43,394 bases of DNA from positions 1 to 43,394 of the forward strand of contig JAKONI010000220.1 in assembly GCA_022702015.1 (NCBI GenBank), read 5' to 3'. Of this stretch, positions 33,489-43,349 are shown piece by piece (the stretch's first letter is position 1; every line of letters begins with the position of its first letter). The notes beneath the pieces are model-generated. The model saw only the letters and a list, made by a program, of their open reading frames with translations. It was not told where the DNA came from and ran no database searches. The position numbers and the translations under genes are program-made. The DNA is from Beijerinckiaceae bacterium. Its GTDB lineage: Bacteria > Pseudomonadota > Alphaproteobacteria > Rhizobiales > Beijerinckiaceae.

Positions 33489-35059
33489 GCGCCGGGGCGG
33501 AACAGACCTGGACGCCGCGCCACAATCCGTGGCTGATCGCGGTCGTCGTGACGATCGCCGCGTTCATGGAGATCCTCGACACCACCATCGTCAACGTGGC
33601 GTTGCCCTACATCGCCGGGTCGCTCGCCGCCTCCAGCGACGAGGCGACCTACACGCTCACCGCCTACCTCGTCGCCAACGGCATCGTGCTCACCATCGCC
33701 GGCTGGCTTTCCGACACGATCGGGCGGAAGCGCTACTTCATCATCTGCATCGGCATGTTCACCGTGTCGTCCCTGCTCTGCGGCTTGTCCCAGAGCCTCG
33801 GGCAGATCATCTTCTTCCGGCTGATGCAGGGCTTCTTCGGCGGCGGCCTCCAGCCGAGCCAGCAGGCGATCATCCTCGACACCTTCCCCCCGGCCAAGCG
33901 CGGGGCCGCCTTCGGCGTCACGGCGGTGGCGACCATCGTCGCCCCGGTGCTGGGGCCGACGCTCGGCGGCTACCTCGTGGAGCACCTCGACTGGCGCTGG
34001 ATCTTCTTCGTCAACGTCCCCGTGGGCATCGTGGCGGTGATCCTCAACGCCATCCTCGTGGAGGACCCGCCGCACGAGCAGGCCAAGAAGAACCGCAAGC
34101 GCGGGATCGACTATATCGGCCTCTCGCTCATCGTCATCGGCATCGGCTGCCTCCAGATCGTGTTCGACCGGGGGGAGGACGACGGCTGGTTCGGCTCGCC
34201 CTTCATCGTCACCATGACCGTCATCGGCGGCCTCGGCGTGTTCTTCGCCATCTGCTGGCTGCTGACGGCGTCGAAGCCGATCATCGATCTCGACGTGTTC
34301 CGCGACAAGAACTTCGCCATCGGCTGCATCCTCATCGGCGCCATGGGCTTCACGCTCTACGCCAGCGCCGTGATCATCCCGCAATTCGCGCAGAACGTGC
34401 TCGGTTATCCGGCCCTGCAATCGGGGTTGATCCTGTCGCCGGGGGGCATGGTGGTGATCGTCCTCATCCCCATCGTCGGGCAGCTGATGAAGGTGGTGCA
34501 GACCCGCTACCTCGTGATGTTCGGCTTCTCGCTGATGGGCGTGGCGCTGATGTATTCGAGCAAGCTCGCCCCCGACATCGACTTCGGCACCCTGGTCTTC
34601 ATGCGCTCCATGCAGACGGCCGCCCTCGGCTTCCTGTTCGTGCCGATCTCCACCATCGCCTACCTGACCCTGCCGCAGAAATACCGCAGCGACGGGGCGG
34701 CCATGTTCTCGATGTTCCGCAACGTGTTCGGCTCGCTCGGCATCTCGCTCTCGACAGCCGCCGTCACCGAGCGGCGGCAGGCGGATCAGGCGCACCTTTC
34801 GAGTTTCATGACGCCGCTCCGGCAGGGCTACAACACCTTCGTCCAGGAGAGCGAGCACACGCTGCGCGCCCTGGGCCGGGCGGCGGGCTCGGTCCATCAG
34901 GAGGCGGTCTCGCACACCTATCAGACGTACATGAAGCAAGCCTCGATCCTCGCCTACGGCAACGTCTTCCAATACACGGCGATCGTCGCCTTCCTCGTGG
35001 TGCCGTTCTGCTTCCTCATCTCGGCCAAGACCGCCAAGGGCGGCGGCGGAGGGCACTGA
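33485..35059 (+). CDS. DHA2 family MFS efflux permease (EmrB/QacA-like)
   Basis: GTG start overlapping the preceding TGA (GTGA); PWLIAVVVTIAAFMEILDTTIVNVALPYIAGSLAASSDEATYTLTAYLVANGIVLTIAGWLSDTIGRKRYF; 14-TM-like. Confidence 0.94.
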   Translation: MSAGAEQTWTPRHNPWLIAVVVTIAAFMEILDTTIVNVALPYIAGSLAASSDEATYTLTAYLVANGIVLTIAGWLSDTIGRKRYFIICIGMFTVSSLLCGLSQSLGQIIFFRLMQGFFGGGLQPSQQAIILDTFPPAKRGAAFGVTAVATIVAPVLGPTLGGYLVEHLDWRWIFFVNVPVGIVAVILNAILVEDPPHEQAKKNRKRGIDYIGLSLIVIGIGCLQIVFDRGEDDGWFGSPFIVTMTVIGGLGVFFAICWLLTASKPIIDLDVFRDKNFAIGCILIGAMGFTLYASAVIIPQFAQNVLGYPALQSGLILSPGGMVVIVLIPIVGQLMKVVQTRYLVMFGFSLMGVALMYSSKLAPDIDFGTLVFMRSMQTAALGFLFVPISTIAYLTLPQKYRSDGAAMFSMFRNVFGSLGISLSTAAVTERRQADQAHLSSFMTPLRQGYNTFVQESEHTLRALGRAAGSVHQEAVSHTYQTYMKQASILAYGNVFQYTAIVAFLVVPFCFLISAKTAKGGGGGH

Positions 35060-35060
35060 C

Positions 35061-36659
35061 ATGGCGATCCGCACCCTCGACCTCATCCTGCCCGGCGCCG
35101 CCCTGCTCGGCCTCTCCGACCTCCTCGGCGGCTGCATCGTCGGGCCGGATTTCGTCCGCCCGGTCCCCGCCGTCACGGCCTCCGCGAGCTATGTGGAGCC
35201 GGCCCCGGGGCGGCCCGTCCGCGCCTCCCTGCCGCTGCTGCACCGCACCACCGAGGCCCCGCCGGACGTGGAATGGTGGCGCGCCTTCCGAGATCCCATC
35301 CTCGACGGGCTGGAGGGCCGGATCGCCGCCCAGAACCTCGACGTGCAGACGGCCGGCGCCCGGTTGCTCCAGAGCCGAGCGCAACTCGGCACCAGTGCCG
35401 CCGCCGCGTTGCCGACCCTCTCGGGCCAAGGTTCGGCCTACCGTCAGCAATTCAGCAAGAACGGCACGATCGGCCTGCTGTCCAACTCCCTCGGCGGCAC
35501 GACCGGGGGCACCGATCCCACGGCGCCCCTCACCAACGGGTTCGAGAGCTACACCCTCGGCTTCGACGCCTCGTGGGAACTCGACCTGTGGGGGCGGGTC
35601 CGCCGCTCGGTGGAATCCGCCCAGGCCCAGGCCGAGGCGGCGGCCGAGCAGCGCCGGGCCGCCCTGGTCTCGGCCCAGGCGGAACTTGCCCGCGATTACG
35701 TCCAGCTGCGCGGCACGCAGGACATGATCCGCATCTACCAGACCTACGTGCGGGTGAATCAGCAGATCCTCGACGTGGTCCGCGTCCGCCAGCAGAAGGG
35801 CCTCGTCACCGGGCTCGACGTGGCGAGCGCCGCCTCGCAGGTGGAGGCGATCCAGGCGCAGATCCCGCAGTTGCAGCAACAGGAGATCCAGCAGGTCAAC
35901 GCGATCTCGCTGCTGCTCGGCGAGCCGCCCCTGGCGCTGGCCCAGGACCTCACCGGGGGCCGGGGTATCCCGCCGGTGCCGCCGAAGGTGCCGGTGGGCA
36001 TTCCCTCCGAGCTGATCCGCCGCCGGCCCGACATCCGCCAGGCCGAGGCGAGCCTCCATGCGGCGGTGGCCGACATCGGCGAGGCCGAGGCCGAGTTCTT
36101 CCCGCGTGTGACCCTCACCGCCAGCCCGACGGTGAACGCGGTCGATCCGCTCAAGGTCTTCCGGGGCTCGTCGCTGCAATACATGAACATCGGCCCCTCC
36201 TTCTCGATCCCGCTGTTCGAGGGGGGGCGGCTGCGGTCGAACCTCGTGTTGCAGCAGGCCCGCCAGCAGGAGGCGGCCATCGCCTACCAGAAGGCCGTGC
36301 TCCAGGGCTGGCACGAGGTCGTCAACGCGCTGGCCTCCCTCCAGGGGGATGCCGGGCGCCGGGCGCGCCTCGCCCGGCAGGTGGGCGACGCCCGCCGGGG
36401 CCTCGACCTCGCCCGCGCCCGCTACACGCAGGGCGTCGAGATCTTCACGACGGTGCTCCAGAACGCGCAGGTGGTGCTCCAGGCCGAGACCAACCTGTCC
36501 CAGGCCACCGCCGGCATGTCCACGGACTTCGTGGCCCTGTCGAAGGCGCTCGGCGGCGGCTGGGAGGGCACCTTCCCGCCCCAGCCCACGCCCCCCGGCC
36601 CGCCGGAGACGGCGCAGGTGCCGGTGGCCGAGATCATCCCCCGGCCGGTGGTGCCGTAG
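35061..36659 (+). CDS. Efflux outer membrane lipoprotein, NodT/OprM family
   Basis: Lipobox LLGGC; CIVGPDFVRPVPAV; EWWRAFRDPILDGLEGRIAAQNLDVQTAGARLLQSRAQLG; GIPSELIRRRPDIRQAEASLHAAVADIGEAEAEFFPRVTL. Confidence 0.95.
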   Translation: MAIRTLDLILPGAALLGLSDLLGGCIVGPDFVRPVPAVTASASYVEPAPGRPVRASLPLLHRTTEAPPDVEWWRAFRDPILDGLEGRIAAQNLDVQTAGARLLQSRAQLGTSAAAALPTLSGQGSAYRQQFSKNGTIGLLSNSLGGTTGGTDPTAPLTNGFESYTLGFDASWELDLWGRVRRSVESAQAQAEAAAEQRRAALVSAQAELARDYVQLRGTQDMIRIYQTYVRVNQQILDVVRVRQQKGLVTGLDVASAASQVEAIQAQIPQLQQQEIQQVNAISLLLGEPPLALAQDLTGGRGIPPVPPKVPVGIPSELIRRRPDIRQAEASLHAAVADIGEAEAEFFPRVTLTASPTVNAVDPLKVFRGSSLQYMNIGPSFSIPLFEGGRLRSNLVLQQARQQEAAIAYQKAVLQGWHEVVNALASLQGDAGRRARLARQVGDARRGLDLARARYTQGVEIFTTVLQNAQVVLQAETNLSQATAGMSTDFVALSKALGGGWEGTFPPQPTPPGPPETAQVPVAEIIPRPVVP

Positions 36660-36800
36660 GGCGTACCCGCTCCGCCGCCCCGGCTCGCCGCGCCCGATGA
36701 CAGGGGTACGGCCGGGGCGAGGGCGCGGGATGTCCACACCCCGCCCTTGAGCCGCCGCACCGGAACGTCCTAAGAACACCGGCCGCCGCCCGGGACCCGG

Positions 36801-38039
36801 ATGCCGAGTTTCCAGTTCGTCCACGCCGCCGACCTTCACCTCGGAAGCCCGCTCACCGGGCTGGCCGGGCGGGATGCCGACCTCGCCCGGCGGCTGGCCG
36901 CGGCGGGGCGTACCGCGTTCGAGGACCTCGTGTCCTTCGCCATCGCGCGGAAGGTCGCCTTCGTCGTGGTGGCGGGGGATATCTACGACGGCGACTGGGC
37001 GGACGCCTCCATCGGGCTGTTCTTCGCCCGGCAGGTCGGGCGCCTCGACCGGGCGGAGATCCCGGTGGTGATGGTGCGCGGCAACCACGACGCCGAGAGC
37101 GTCATCACCAAGTCGATCACCCTGCCGGAGCGCGTCCACCTCTTCCCCGCCAACCGGGCGACGACCCACCGGATCGAGGCGCTGCGCGTGGCGATCCACG
37201 GGCGCAGCTTCCCGAACCGGGCGGTGGAGGAGAACCTCTCGCTCTCCTACCCGGCCGCCGTGCCGGGCTGGTTCAACATCGGGGTGCTGCACACCTCCTG
37301 CACCGGCCACGCCGCGCACGCGACCTACGCCCCGTGCTCGATCCCCGACCTCGCCCGGCGGGGCTACGAGTACTGGGCGCTGGGCCACATCCACGAATAC
37401 CAGGAACTCTCCCGCGACCCGTGGATCGTCTTCCCCGGCAACCTTCAGGGGCGCAGCGTCCGCGAATGCGGCCCCCGGGGCGCCGTGCTGGTCACGGTGG
37501 AGGACGGGCACGTCGCCGGCGTCGAGCGCCACGTCTTCGACCGGGCCCGGTTCGAGCGCCTGTCCGTCGACCTGTCGGAGATCGCCGAGGTGGCCGCCGC
37601 CCATGGGCGGATCGAGGCGGCGCTCCGGCCGCTCGGGGAGGTCGCCGCCTCCCGCCTCGTGCTGGTGCGGGTCCACCTCACGGGGGAGAGCGCCGCCCAC
37701 GACCGGCTCTGCGCCGACCGGGACGACCTCGCCGCCGAGGTCCAGGCCGCCGCCCACCGGGTCCACGAGGAGATCTGGCTGGAGCGGCTGAAGGTCGAGA
37801 CCCGCCGGCCCCGGACGGCCGCGCCCGCCGCCACGGCGACGATCGACCCCACCGCCCTCATGGCCGACCTCGACCGCGACCCGGAGTTCCGCGCCCGCGC
37901 CGAGGCGGCCCTGGCCGAGATCGTCCGGCGGATGCCCTCGGGGGTGGCGGAAGAGGCCGGGATCGAGGGGGAGTTCGAGGCCCTGTGCGCCGAGGCGCAG
38001 GCCCTCGTCCTGGGGCGGCTCTCCGGCCGGACCTGCTGA
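36801..38039 (+). CDS. DNA repair metallophosphoesterase, SbcD/YhaO family
   Basis: FQFVHAADLHLGSPLTGL; VVVAGDIYDGDW; VMVRGNHDAES; LGHIHEYQ; FPGNLQGRSVRECGPRG. Confidence 0.94.
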   Translation: MPSFQFVHAADLHLGSPLTGLAGRDADLARRLAAAGRTAFEDLVSFAIARKVAFVVVAGDIYDGDWADASIGLFFARQVGRLDRAEIPVVMVRGNHDAESVITKSITLPERVHLFPANRATTHRIEALRVAIHGRSFPNRAVEENLSLSYPAAVPGWFNIGVLHTSCTGHAAHATYAPCSIPDLARRGYEYWALGHIHEYQELSRDPWIVFPGNLQGRSVRECGPRGAVLVTVEDGHVAGVERHVFDRARFERLSVDLSEIAEVAAAHGRIEAALRPLGEVAASRLVLVRVHLTGESAAHDRLCADRDDLAAEVQAAAHRVHEEIWLERLKVETRRPRTAAPAATATIDPTALMADLDRDPEFRARAEAALAEIVRRMPSGVAEEAGIEGEFEALCAEAQALVLGRLSGRTC

Positions 38040-38043
38040 GCCG

Positions 38044-41000
38044 ATGCGCCTCCTGACCCTGAACCTCGAACGCTACGGCGCCTTCACCGACCGGGTGCTG
38101 ACCTTCCGGCCGGAGGCGCGGCTGCACGTCGTGCTCGGGCTCAACGAGGCGGGCAAGAGCACCGCGCTCTCCGCCGTGACGGATCTGCTGTTCGGGTTCG
38201 GCAAGACCACCGATTACGCCTTCCTGCACGAGATGCCCGCCTTGCGCGTCGGCGCCGAGATCGTCGGGGCGGACGGGCGGCGCCTCGCCTTCCGCCGCCG
38301 CAAGGGCAATGCCCGCACGCTGATCGACGCCGCCGACGCGCCCCTGCCCGACGACGCCCTCGCCCCCTTCGTCGGGGGCCTGACCCGTCCCGTCTTCTGC
38401 CGCGCCTTCGGCCTCGACGCCGAGGCCCTGCGACGGGGCGGCAAGGAGATGGTCGCCGTGGAGGGGGAGGTCGGCGCCAGCCTGTTCGCGGCGGGCTCGG
38501 GTCTGCGCGGGCTCACCGAGTTGCAGGCGCAGCTCGATGGCGAGGCCGAGGCGATCTTCACCCCGCGCAAGGCCGGGCACCGGAGCTTCTATCAGGCCCT
38601 CGACCGCTGGCAGGACGCCCGCAAGACCGAGCGGGACCTCGGCGTCTCCACCGGCGCGTGGCAGGCCCTCAACGAGGCGATCGCCGCCGCGACCGCCGAC
38701 CTCGACGCCCTGCGGGCCGAGCGCGGCCGCCTCGCCGCCGACCGGGCGCGGCTCGAACGGCTGAAGCGCGTCGGGCCGGTGCTGGCCGAAATCGACGCCC
38801 TGGAGGCGCGATGCGCGGAGGATCCCCTCGCCCGCGAGGCGGAGGCCGCCTGGGTCGCCCGCTTCGGCGAGGCATTGGGGGAGTGCCGGGCCGCGCAGGC
38901 CGAGGCCGTCCGGGCCGGGTCGGCCCTGGCGCGGGCGCGGGCGGAGGTGGAGGCCCTGCCGGTGATGCCGCCCCTGGCGGACCGCGCGGAGGAGATCCTT
39001 GAATCCTTCCGGGGGATCGACCGGTTCGAGAAGGACGGCACCGATCTGACCCGCCTCTTCGGCGAGGCCGAGCGGGCGCAGCAGGCGGTCGACCGGCTCT
39101 GCGCCCGCCTCGGACTGCGCGACCGGGATGCCCTCGGCGAGGCCCTGCCCACCGATGCCGCCCGGGCGCGGATCGAGCGGCTCCTGCGCGAGGGCCGTGC
39201 CCTCGACGCGGCCGAGGCGCAGGCCGTGCGGGAATCCGAACGGGCCCGTGCCGAGCACGAGCGGCTGGTGCGCGAGGCCGAGGCGGCGGGGGCGATCCTC
39301 GATCCGGCCCCCTTGCGCGAGATGCTGCGCCCCTTCGCCCGCCTGCGCGACACGGTGGCCCGCTACCGGGAATACGAGGACGGCATCCGCCGGGCGGGGG
39401 ACCTCCTGCGCGACCGGGCCTCCCGCCTCTCCCCCGCCGTGGGCGATCCGGTCTCCCTGGCGCGGGTTCCGCTGCCGTCGGTGGAGGCCGTCGGCCGGTT
39501 CCAGGGGCTCCTCGACGAGGCGACGCGGGAGCGGGCGCGGGTCGCCGACCGCCTCGCCGCCGCCCGGCGCCGGGTCGCGGAGATCCGCGGGCGGCTCGCC
39601 GAGCGCGAGGCCCAGGGGCCGGTGGCGACGCAGGAGCGCCTGGATGCCGCCCGCGTGGCGCGGGCCGGAGCCTTCGATTCCCTGCGCGCCGCCCTCCTCG
39701 CCGGGGTGGCGGCGGCGCCCGAGGCCGTCGCCGCCTACGAACGGGCCGTGGAGGCCGCCGACCGCCTCGCCGACGCCCGGGCCACCGATGCCACCCGGGT
39801 CGCCGCCCATGCCGCCGACCAGCACCGCCTCGCCGCCGCCCAGGCGGAGGCCGGGGACGAGGAGCAGGCCCTGGCCGCGAGCGAGGCGGACATCGCCGAG
39901 GGACAGGCCGCCTGGGAGGAGGCGTGGCGCGGGGCCGGGATCCGGCCGGCGCCCCCCGTCGAGATGGCCCGCTGGCTCGCGGAGGCGCAGGCGGTGATCG
40001 CCGCCGAGCAGGATCTGGCCGACGAGCGCATCAGCCGGGACAAGCTCGCCGCGCAGATCGCGGAGGCCACCGGGCCCCTGTCCGCCCTCTGCGCCCGGGC
40101 GGGGCTGGAGACGCTGCCGGGGCTCGACCCCATCGCCCGGCTCGACGGGCTGGAGCGCCACCTCGCCGCGCTCGGCACGCGCTGGGAGGCCGCCCGGGAG
40201 GCCACCGGCCGCCTGGGGGCGGCCCGGCAGGCGGCCGAGCGGCAGGAGGCGGCCCTGGCCGAGACCGCCGCCCGGCGCGACGCCTGGCGGCGGGAGTGGC
40301 ACGAGGCGGTGGCCGCCCTCGCCCTGCCCGCCTCCTCCGGGATGGAGGAGGCCGAGAGCGCCCTGGCGGCCTGGCGTGAGGTGCCCCCGGCGCTGGCGCA
40401 GCAGGGCGACCTCGCCCGCCGGGTGAAGGGCCTGCTCCGGGACCGCGACCTGTTCCAGTCCGCCGCCGCCGCCCTGGTCGGCGACCTCGCCCCCGACCTC
40501 GCCGGCATGTCCCCCGGCGCCGGCATCCGCACCCTGCACAACCGCCTGGAGGCGGCGCAGGCGCAGGCCGTCCGGCGGACGGAGCTGACCCGCCTGCGGG
40601 AGGAGGCGGCGCACGCGGCCAAGGAAGCCGCCGAACAGGAAGAGGCCGCGTGGGGGCGCCTCGCGGCACTCGCGGCGGAGCATGGCGCGGAAGCCGACGC
40701 CGCCTCGCTCGACGACCTCGCCACCCTCCATGCCCGCCTCGACCTCCGCGCCGCATTGCGGGCCGACCTCGCCCGGCTGCGGGCGCGGGACCTCGCCACG
40801 GCCGGGGATGGCCTGCCCGAGGCCGAACTGCGCGCCGGCCTCGCCGAGACGCCCCCCGAGGCCATCGAGGCCGGGCTCGCGGCGCTGGCCGCCGAGGCGG
40901 AGGAGATCGAGGACCGCAGCCGGGTCGTCTATTCCGACCGGGAGCAGACCCTGGCCAAGCGGGCGGAGCTCGAAGGGGGGACCGGCGCCGAACTCGCCGT

Positions 41001-41535
41001 GGCGGAACGCAAGGGTGCCGAGGCGCAGATGCAGGACTCCGCTCGCTCCTGGGCGGTGCTGCGCCTGGCCGGGATGATGCTGGGGGCGGGGGTCTCCCGG
41101 CACCGGGCGGGGCAGCAGGACCCCCTCATCACCCGCGCCGGCGCCCTGTTCGGTCGCCTGACCGGCGGCGCCTTCGACGGCCTCGCCCAGAGCTACGACG
41201 AGGCCGACACGCCCCGTCTCGTCGGCCGGCGGGCCTCAGGCGGCCCCGGCGGGGGGCTCGTGGGGATCGAGGCGATGAGCGAGGGCACCCGCGACCAGCT
41301 CTACCTTGCCCTGCGGCTCGCCCACCTGGAGGATTACGCCGGCCGCGCCGAGCCCGCCCCCTTCGTCGGCGACGACCTGTTCCTCACCTTCGACGACGCC
41401 CGCACCGCCCATGGGCTCGAGGCCCTGGCGGAGATCGGCGGCACCGTGCAGCCAATCCTCTTCACCCACCACCGCCACGTCGCCGAGATCGCGCGGGCGC
41501 GGCTCGGTGCGGCGGTGGATGTGCTGACCCTGTAG
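38044..41535 (+). CDS. AAA/SMC-like ATPase, SbcC/YhaN family
   Basis: LNLERYGAFTDRVLTF...LHVVLGLNEAGKSTALSAVTDLLFGFG (Walker A), long coiled coil, C-terminal MSEGTRDQLYLALRLAHLEDY and LFLTFDDARTAHGLEAL. Confidence 0.95.
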   Translation: MRLLTLNLERYGAFTDRVLTFRPEARLHVVLGLNEAGKSTALSAVTDLLFGFGKTTDYAFLHEMPALRVGAEIVGADGRRLAFRRRKGNARTLIDAADAPLPDDALAPFVGGLTRPVFCRAFGLDAEALRRGGKEMVAVEGEVGASLFAAGSGLRGLTELQAQLDGEAEAIFTPRKAGHRSFYQALDRWQDARKTERDLGVSTGAWQALNEAIAAATADLDALRAERGRLAADRARLERLKRVGPVLAEIDALEARCAEDPLAREAEAAWVARFGEALGECRAAQAEAVRAGSALARARAEVEALPVMPPLADRAEEILESFRGIDRFEKDGTDLTRLFGEAERAQQAVDRLCARLGLRDRDALGEALPTDAARARIERLLREGRALDAAEAQAVRESERARAEHERLVREAEAAGAILDPAPLREMLRPFARLRDTVARYREYEDGIRRAGDLLRDRASRLSPAVGDPVSLARVPLPSVEAVGRFQGLLDEATRERARVADRLAAARRRVAEIRGRLAEREAQGPVATQERLDAARVARAGAFDSLRAALLAGVAAAPEAVAAYERAVEAADRLADARATDATRVAAHAADQHRLAAAQAEAGDEEQALAASEADIAEGQAAWEEAWRGAGIRPAPPVEMARWLAEAQAVIAAEQDLADERISRDKLAAQIAEATGPLSALCARAGLETLPGLDPIARLDGLERHLAALGTRWEAAREATGRLGAARQAAERQEAALAETAARRDAWRREWHEAVAALALPASSGMEEAESALAAWREVPPALAQQGDLARRVKGLLRDRDLFQSAAAALVGDLAPDLAGMSPGAGIRTLHNRLEAAQAQAVRRTELTRLREEAAHAAKEAAEQEEAAWGRLAALAAEHGAEADAASLDDLATLHARLDLRAALRADLARLRARDLATAGDGLPEAELRAGLAETPPEAIEAGLAALAAEAEEIEDRSRVVYSDREQTLAKRAELEGGTGAELAVAERKGAEAQMQDSARSWAVLRLAGMMLGAGVSRHRAGQQDPLITRAGALFGRLTGGAFDGLAQSYDEADTPRLVGRRASGGPGGGLVGIEAMSEGTRDQLYLALRLAHLEDYAGRAEPAPFVGDDLFLTFDDARTAHGLEALAEIGGTVQPILFTHHRHVAEIARARLGAAVDVLTL

Positions 41536-41875
41536 GGGAAACTCACGGCCGGACGCTCGTGCCCGGCGTGCGCTCGCCCCACGGATCGCGATTTTTCCGC
41601 AGATGATTTGCCGTATAATTTCTAGTTTTTAGATGTATTGACTCGGAAGCCGGCTCATCAAAACGGGCAACTCGCGATCCAATAGTGCGAGATGCCTTGC
41701 ACGGCGTCACAGAACCTTCAAAAATCAACCCTACATCTGCGGGCGGCTTCAGAGACCGAAGGACGGGTCGCGGCGGTGCGGGGGCACGGCTCCCCACCGT
41801 CGCCGCGCGGGGCCGGCATCCGGGAGGCGAGGGGGGCGAGCCCCGGCGCCACCGCCTGAGGGAAGGTTTCGACAC

Positions 41876-42562
41876 TTGGCACTCGGATTGGACAGCCGGG
41901 ATACCTCCCGGAAGGGGGCGCTCGGCGCGGCCCTCGATCGCGACGGGGTGGCGCGGGCCTATGGCCGCTGGGCGCCGGTCTACGACCTCGTCTTCGGCCC
42001 GGTCTTCGCGCGGGGCCGCAGCCTCGCGGCCGCGGCGGCGGTGAAGGTCGGGGGGCGGGTGCTCGAGGTGGGCGTCGGCACCGGCCTGTCGCTCCCAGCC
42101 TATGCCAAGGCGCGCAGCGTCTTCGGGATCGATATCGCCGCGCCGATGCTGGAGAAGGCCCGGGACCGGGTGGATCGCCTCGGCCTGCGCAACGTCGAGC
42201 GGCTCGCGGTGATGGATGCCGAGCGCCTCGACCTGCCGAACGCCTCCTTCGACGTGGTGGTGGCGCAGTACGTCGTCACCGCCGTGCCGAACCCGGAGGC
42301 GGCGCTCGACGAGTTCGCCCGCGTCCTGCGCCCCGGTGGCGAGATCATCATCACCAGCCGGATCGGCGCCGAGCGCGGCCTGCGCCGGGCCATCGAGCGG
42401 ACCTTGATGCCCCTCACCAGCCGTCTCGGCTGGCGGACGGAGTTCTCCTACGCCCGCTACGCCGACTGGGCGGCCGCCACCCCCGGCATCGTCATCGTGG
42501 AGCGGCGCGCACTGCCCCCCCTCGGGCACTTCTCCCTGATCCGCATGCGCAAGACGGGCTGA
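41876..42562 (+). CDS. Class I SAM methyltransferase, phosphatidylethanolamine N-methyltransferase (PmtA)-like
   Basis: AYGRWAPVYDLVFGPVFARGR; VLEVGVGTGLSLPAYAKARSVFGIDIAAPMLEKAR; DVVVAQYVVTAVPNPEAALDEFARVLRPGGEIIITSRIGAERGLRRAIE. TTG start per ORF track. Confidence 0.85.
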   Translation: MALGLDSRDTSRKGALGAALDRDGVARAYGRWAPVYDLVFGPVFARGRSLAAAAAVKVGGRVLEVGVGTGLSLPAYAKARSVFGIDIAAPMLEKARDRVDRLGLRNVERLAVMDAERLDLPNASFDVVVAQYVVTAVPNPEAALDEFARVLRPGGEIIITSRIGAERGLRRAIERTLMPLTSRLGWRTEFSYARYADWAAATPGIVIVERRALPPLGHFSLIRMRKTG

Positions 42563-42645
42563 CCCGCCCGTCCCCCCGCATCCGGCCGGCGGCCTCCGGG
42601 GGCCGGCGACATCATCGCAGCGACGAGAGAACGGAGTTTCGATCC

Positions 42646-43257
42646 ATGGCCAGCTTCCGGGAGACGCTGCGCATCCAGCGCTGGGACGACCATCGCTACT
42701 ACCACCACAACCTGATCAACCAGAGCCTGCATATGGTCAGCGCCATCTGCTTCCTCGTGGCCTATGTGCTGGCGTTCAAGGACCCGGCCAAGGCGGCCCT
42801 GGTGGGCTGGCTCCTGGCGATGACCAGCCGGCAGGCCGGGCACCTGTTCTTCGAGCCCAAGGGCTACGATCACGTCAACCACGCGACCCACGAGCACAAG
42901 GAGGAGATCAAGGTCGGCTACAACCTGCGGCGCAAGATCGTGCTGCTGGCGATCTGGGTGCTCTCCCCCGCCCCGCTGTACTTCGACCCGACCTTCTTCG
43001 GCCTGCTGAACCCGGCCCAGGACGTCTCCGGCCTCGCGCACAACGTCGGCTGGATCTGGCTGTGGCTGGCCATCGGCGGCCTGCTGTTCCGGGTCGGCCA
43101 GCTCTGCCTCCAGCAGAGCGTGCGGACCGGCGTAGTCTGGGCGGCCAAGATCCTCACCGACCCCTTCCACGACATCAAGCTCTATCACCGGGCGCCGATG
43201 AAGCTCCTCCAGGGTGAGATGATCGACGAGGACGAGCAGGCCGAGCACCACGCCTGA
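42646..43257 (+). CDS. His-rich integral membrane protein, possible DUF962/Mpo1-like
   Basis: RYYHHNLINQSLHMVSAICFLVAYVLAF ... SRQAGHLFFEPKGYDHVNHATHEHKEE ... DPFHDIKLYHRAP; several hydrophobic helices and clustered His. Confidence 0.6.
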   Translation: MASFRETLRIQRWDDHRYYHHNLINQSLHMVSAICFLVAYVLAFKDPAKAALVGWLLAMTSRQAGHLFFEPKGYDHVNHATHEHKEEIKVGYNLRRKIVLLAIWVLSPAPLYFDPTFFGLLNPAQDVSGLAHNVGWIWLWLAIGGLLFRVGQLCLQQSVRTGVVWAAKILTDPFHDIKLYHRAPMKLLQGEMIDEDEQAEHHA

Positions 43258-43349
43258 CGCTTCGCCCCGGCGGAACCGGACGCCCCTTCCCCCGCTCCCC
43301 CTCATCCAGGGAGACTGGCCGGAACAGTCCCATTTCCCCCCGCCCTCGG

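Noticed and set aside
37858-41103. 1081-aa minus-strand ORF
   Set aside because: Antisense shadow of the YhaN ATPase gene, which has clear Walker A and coiled-coil features on the + strand.
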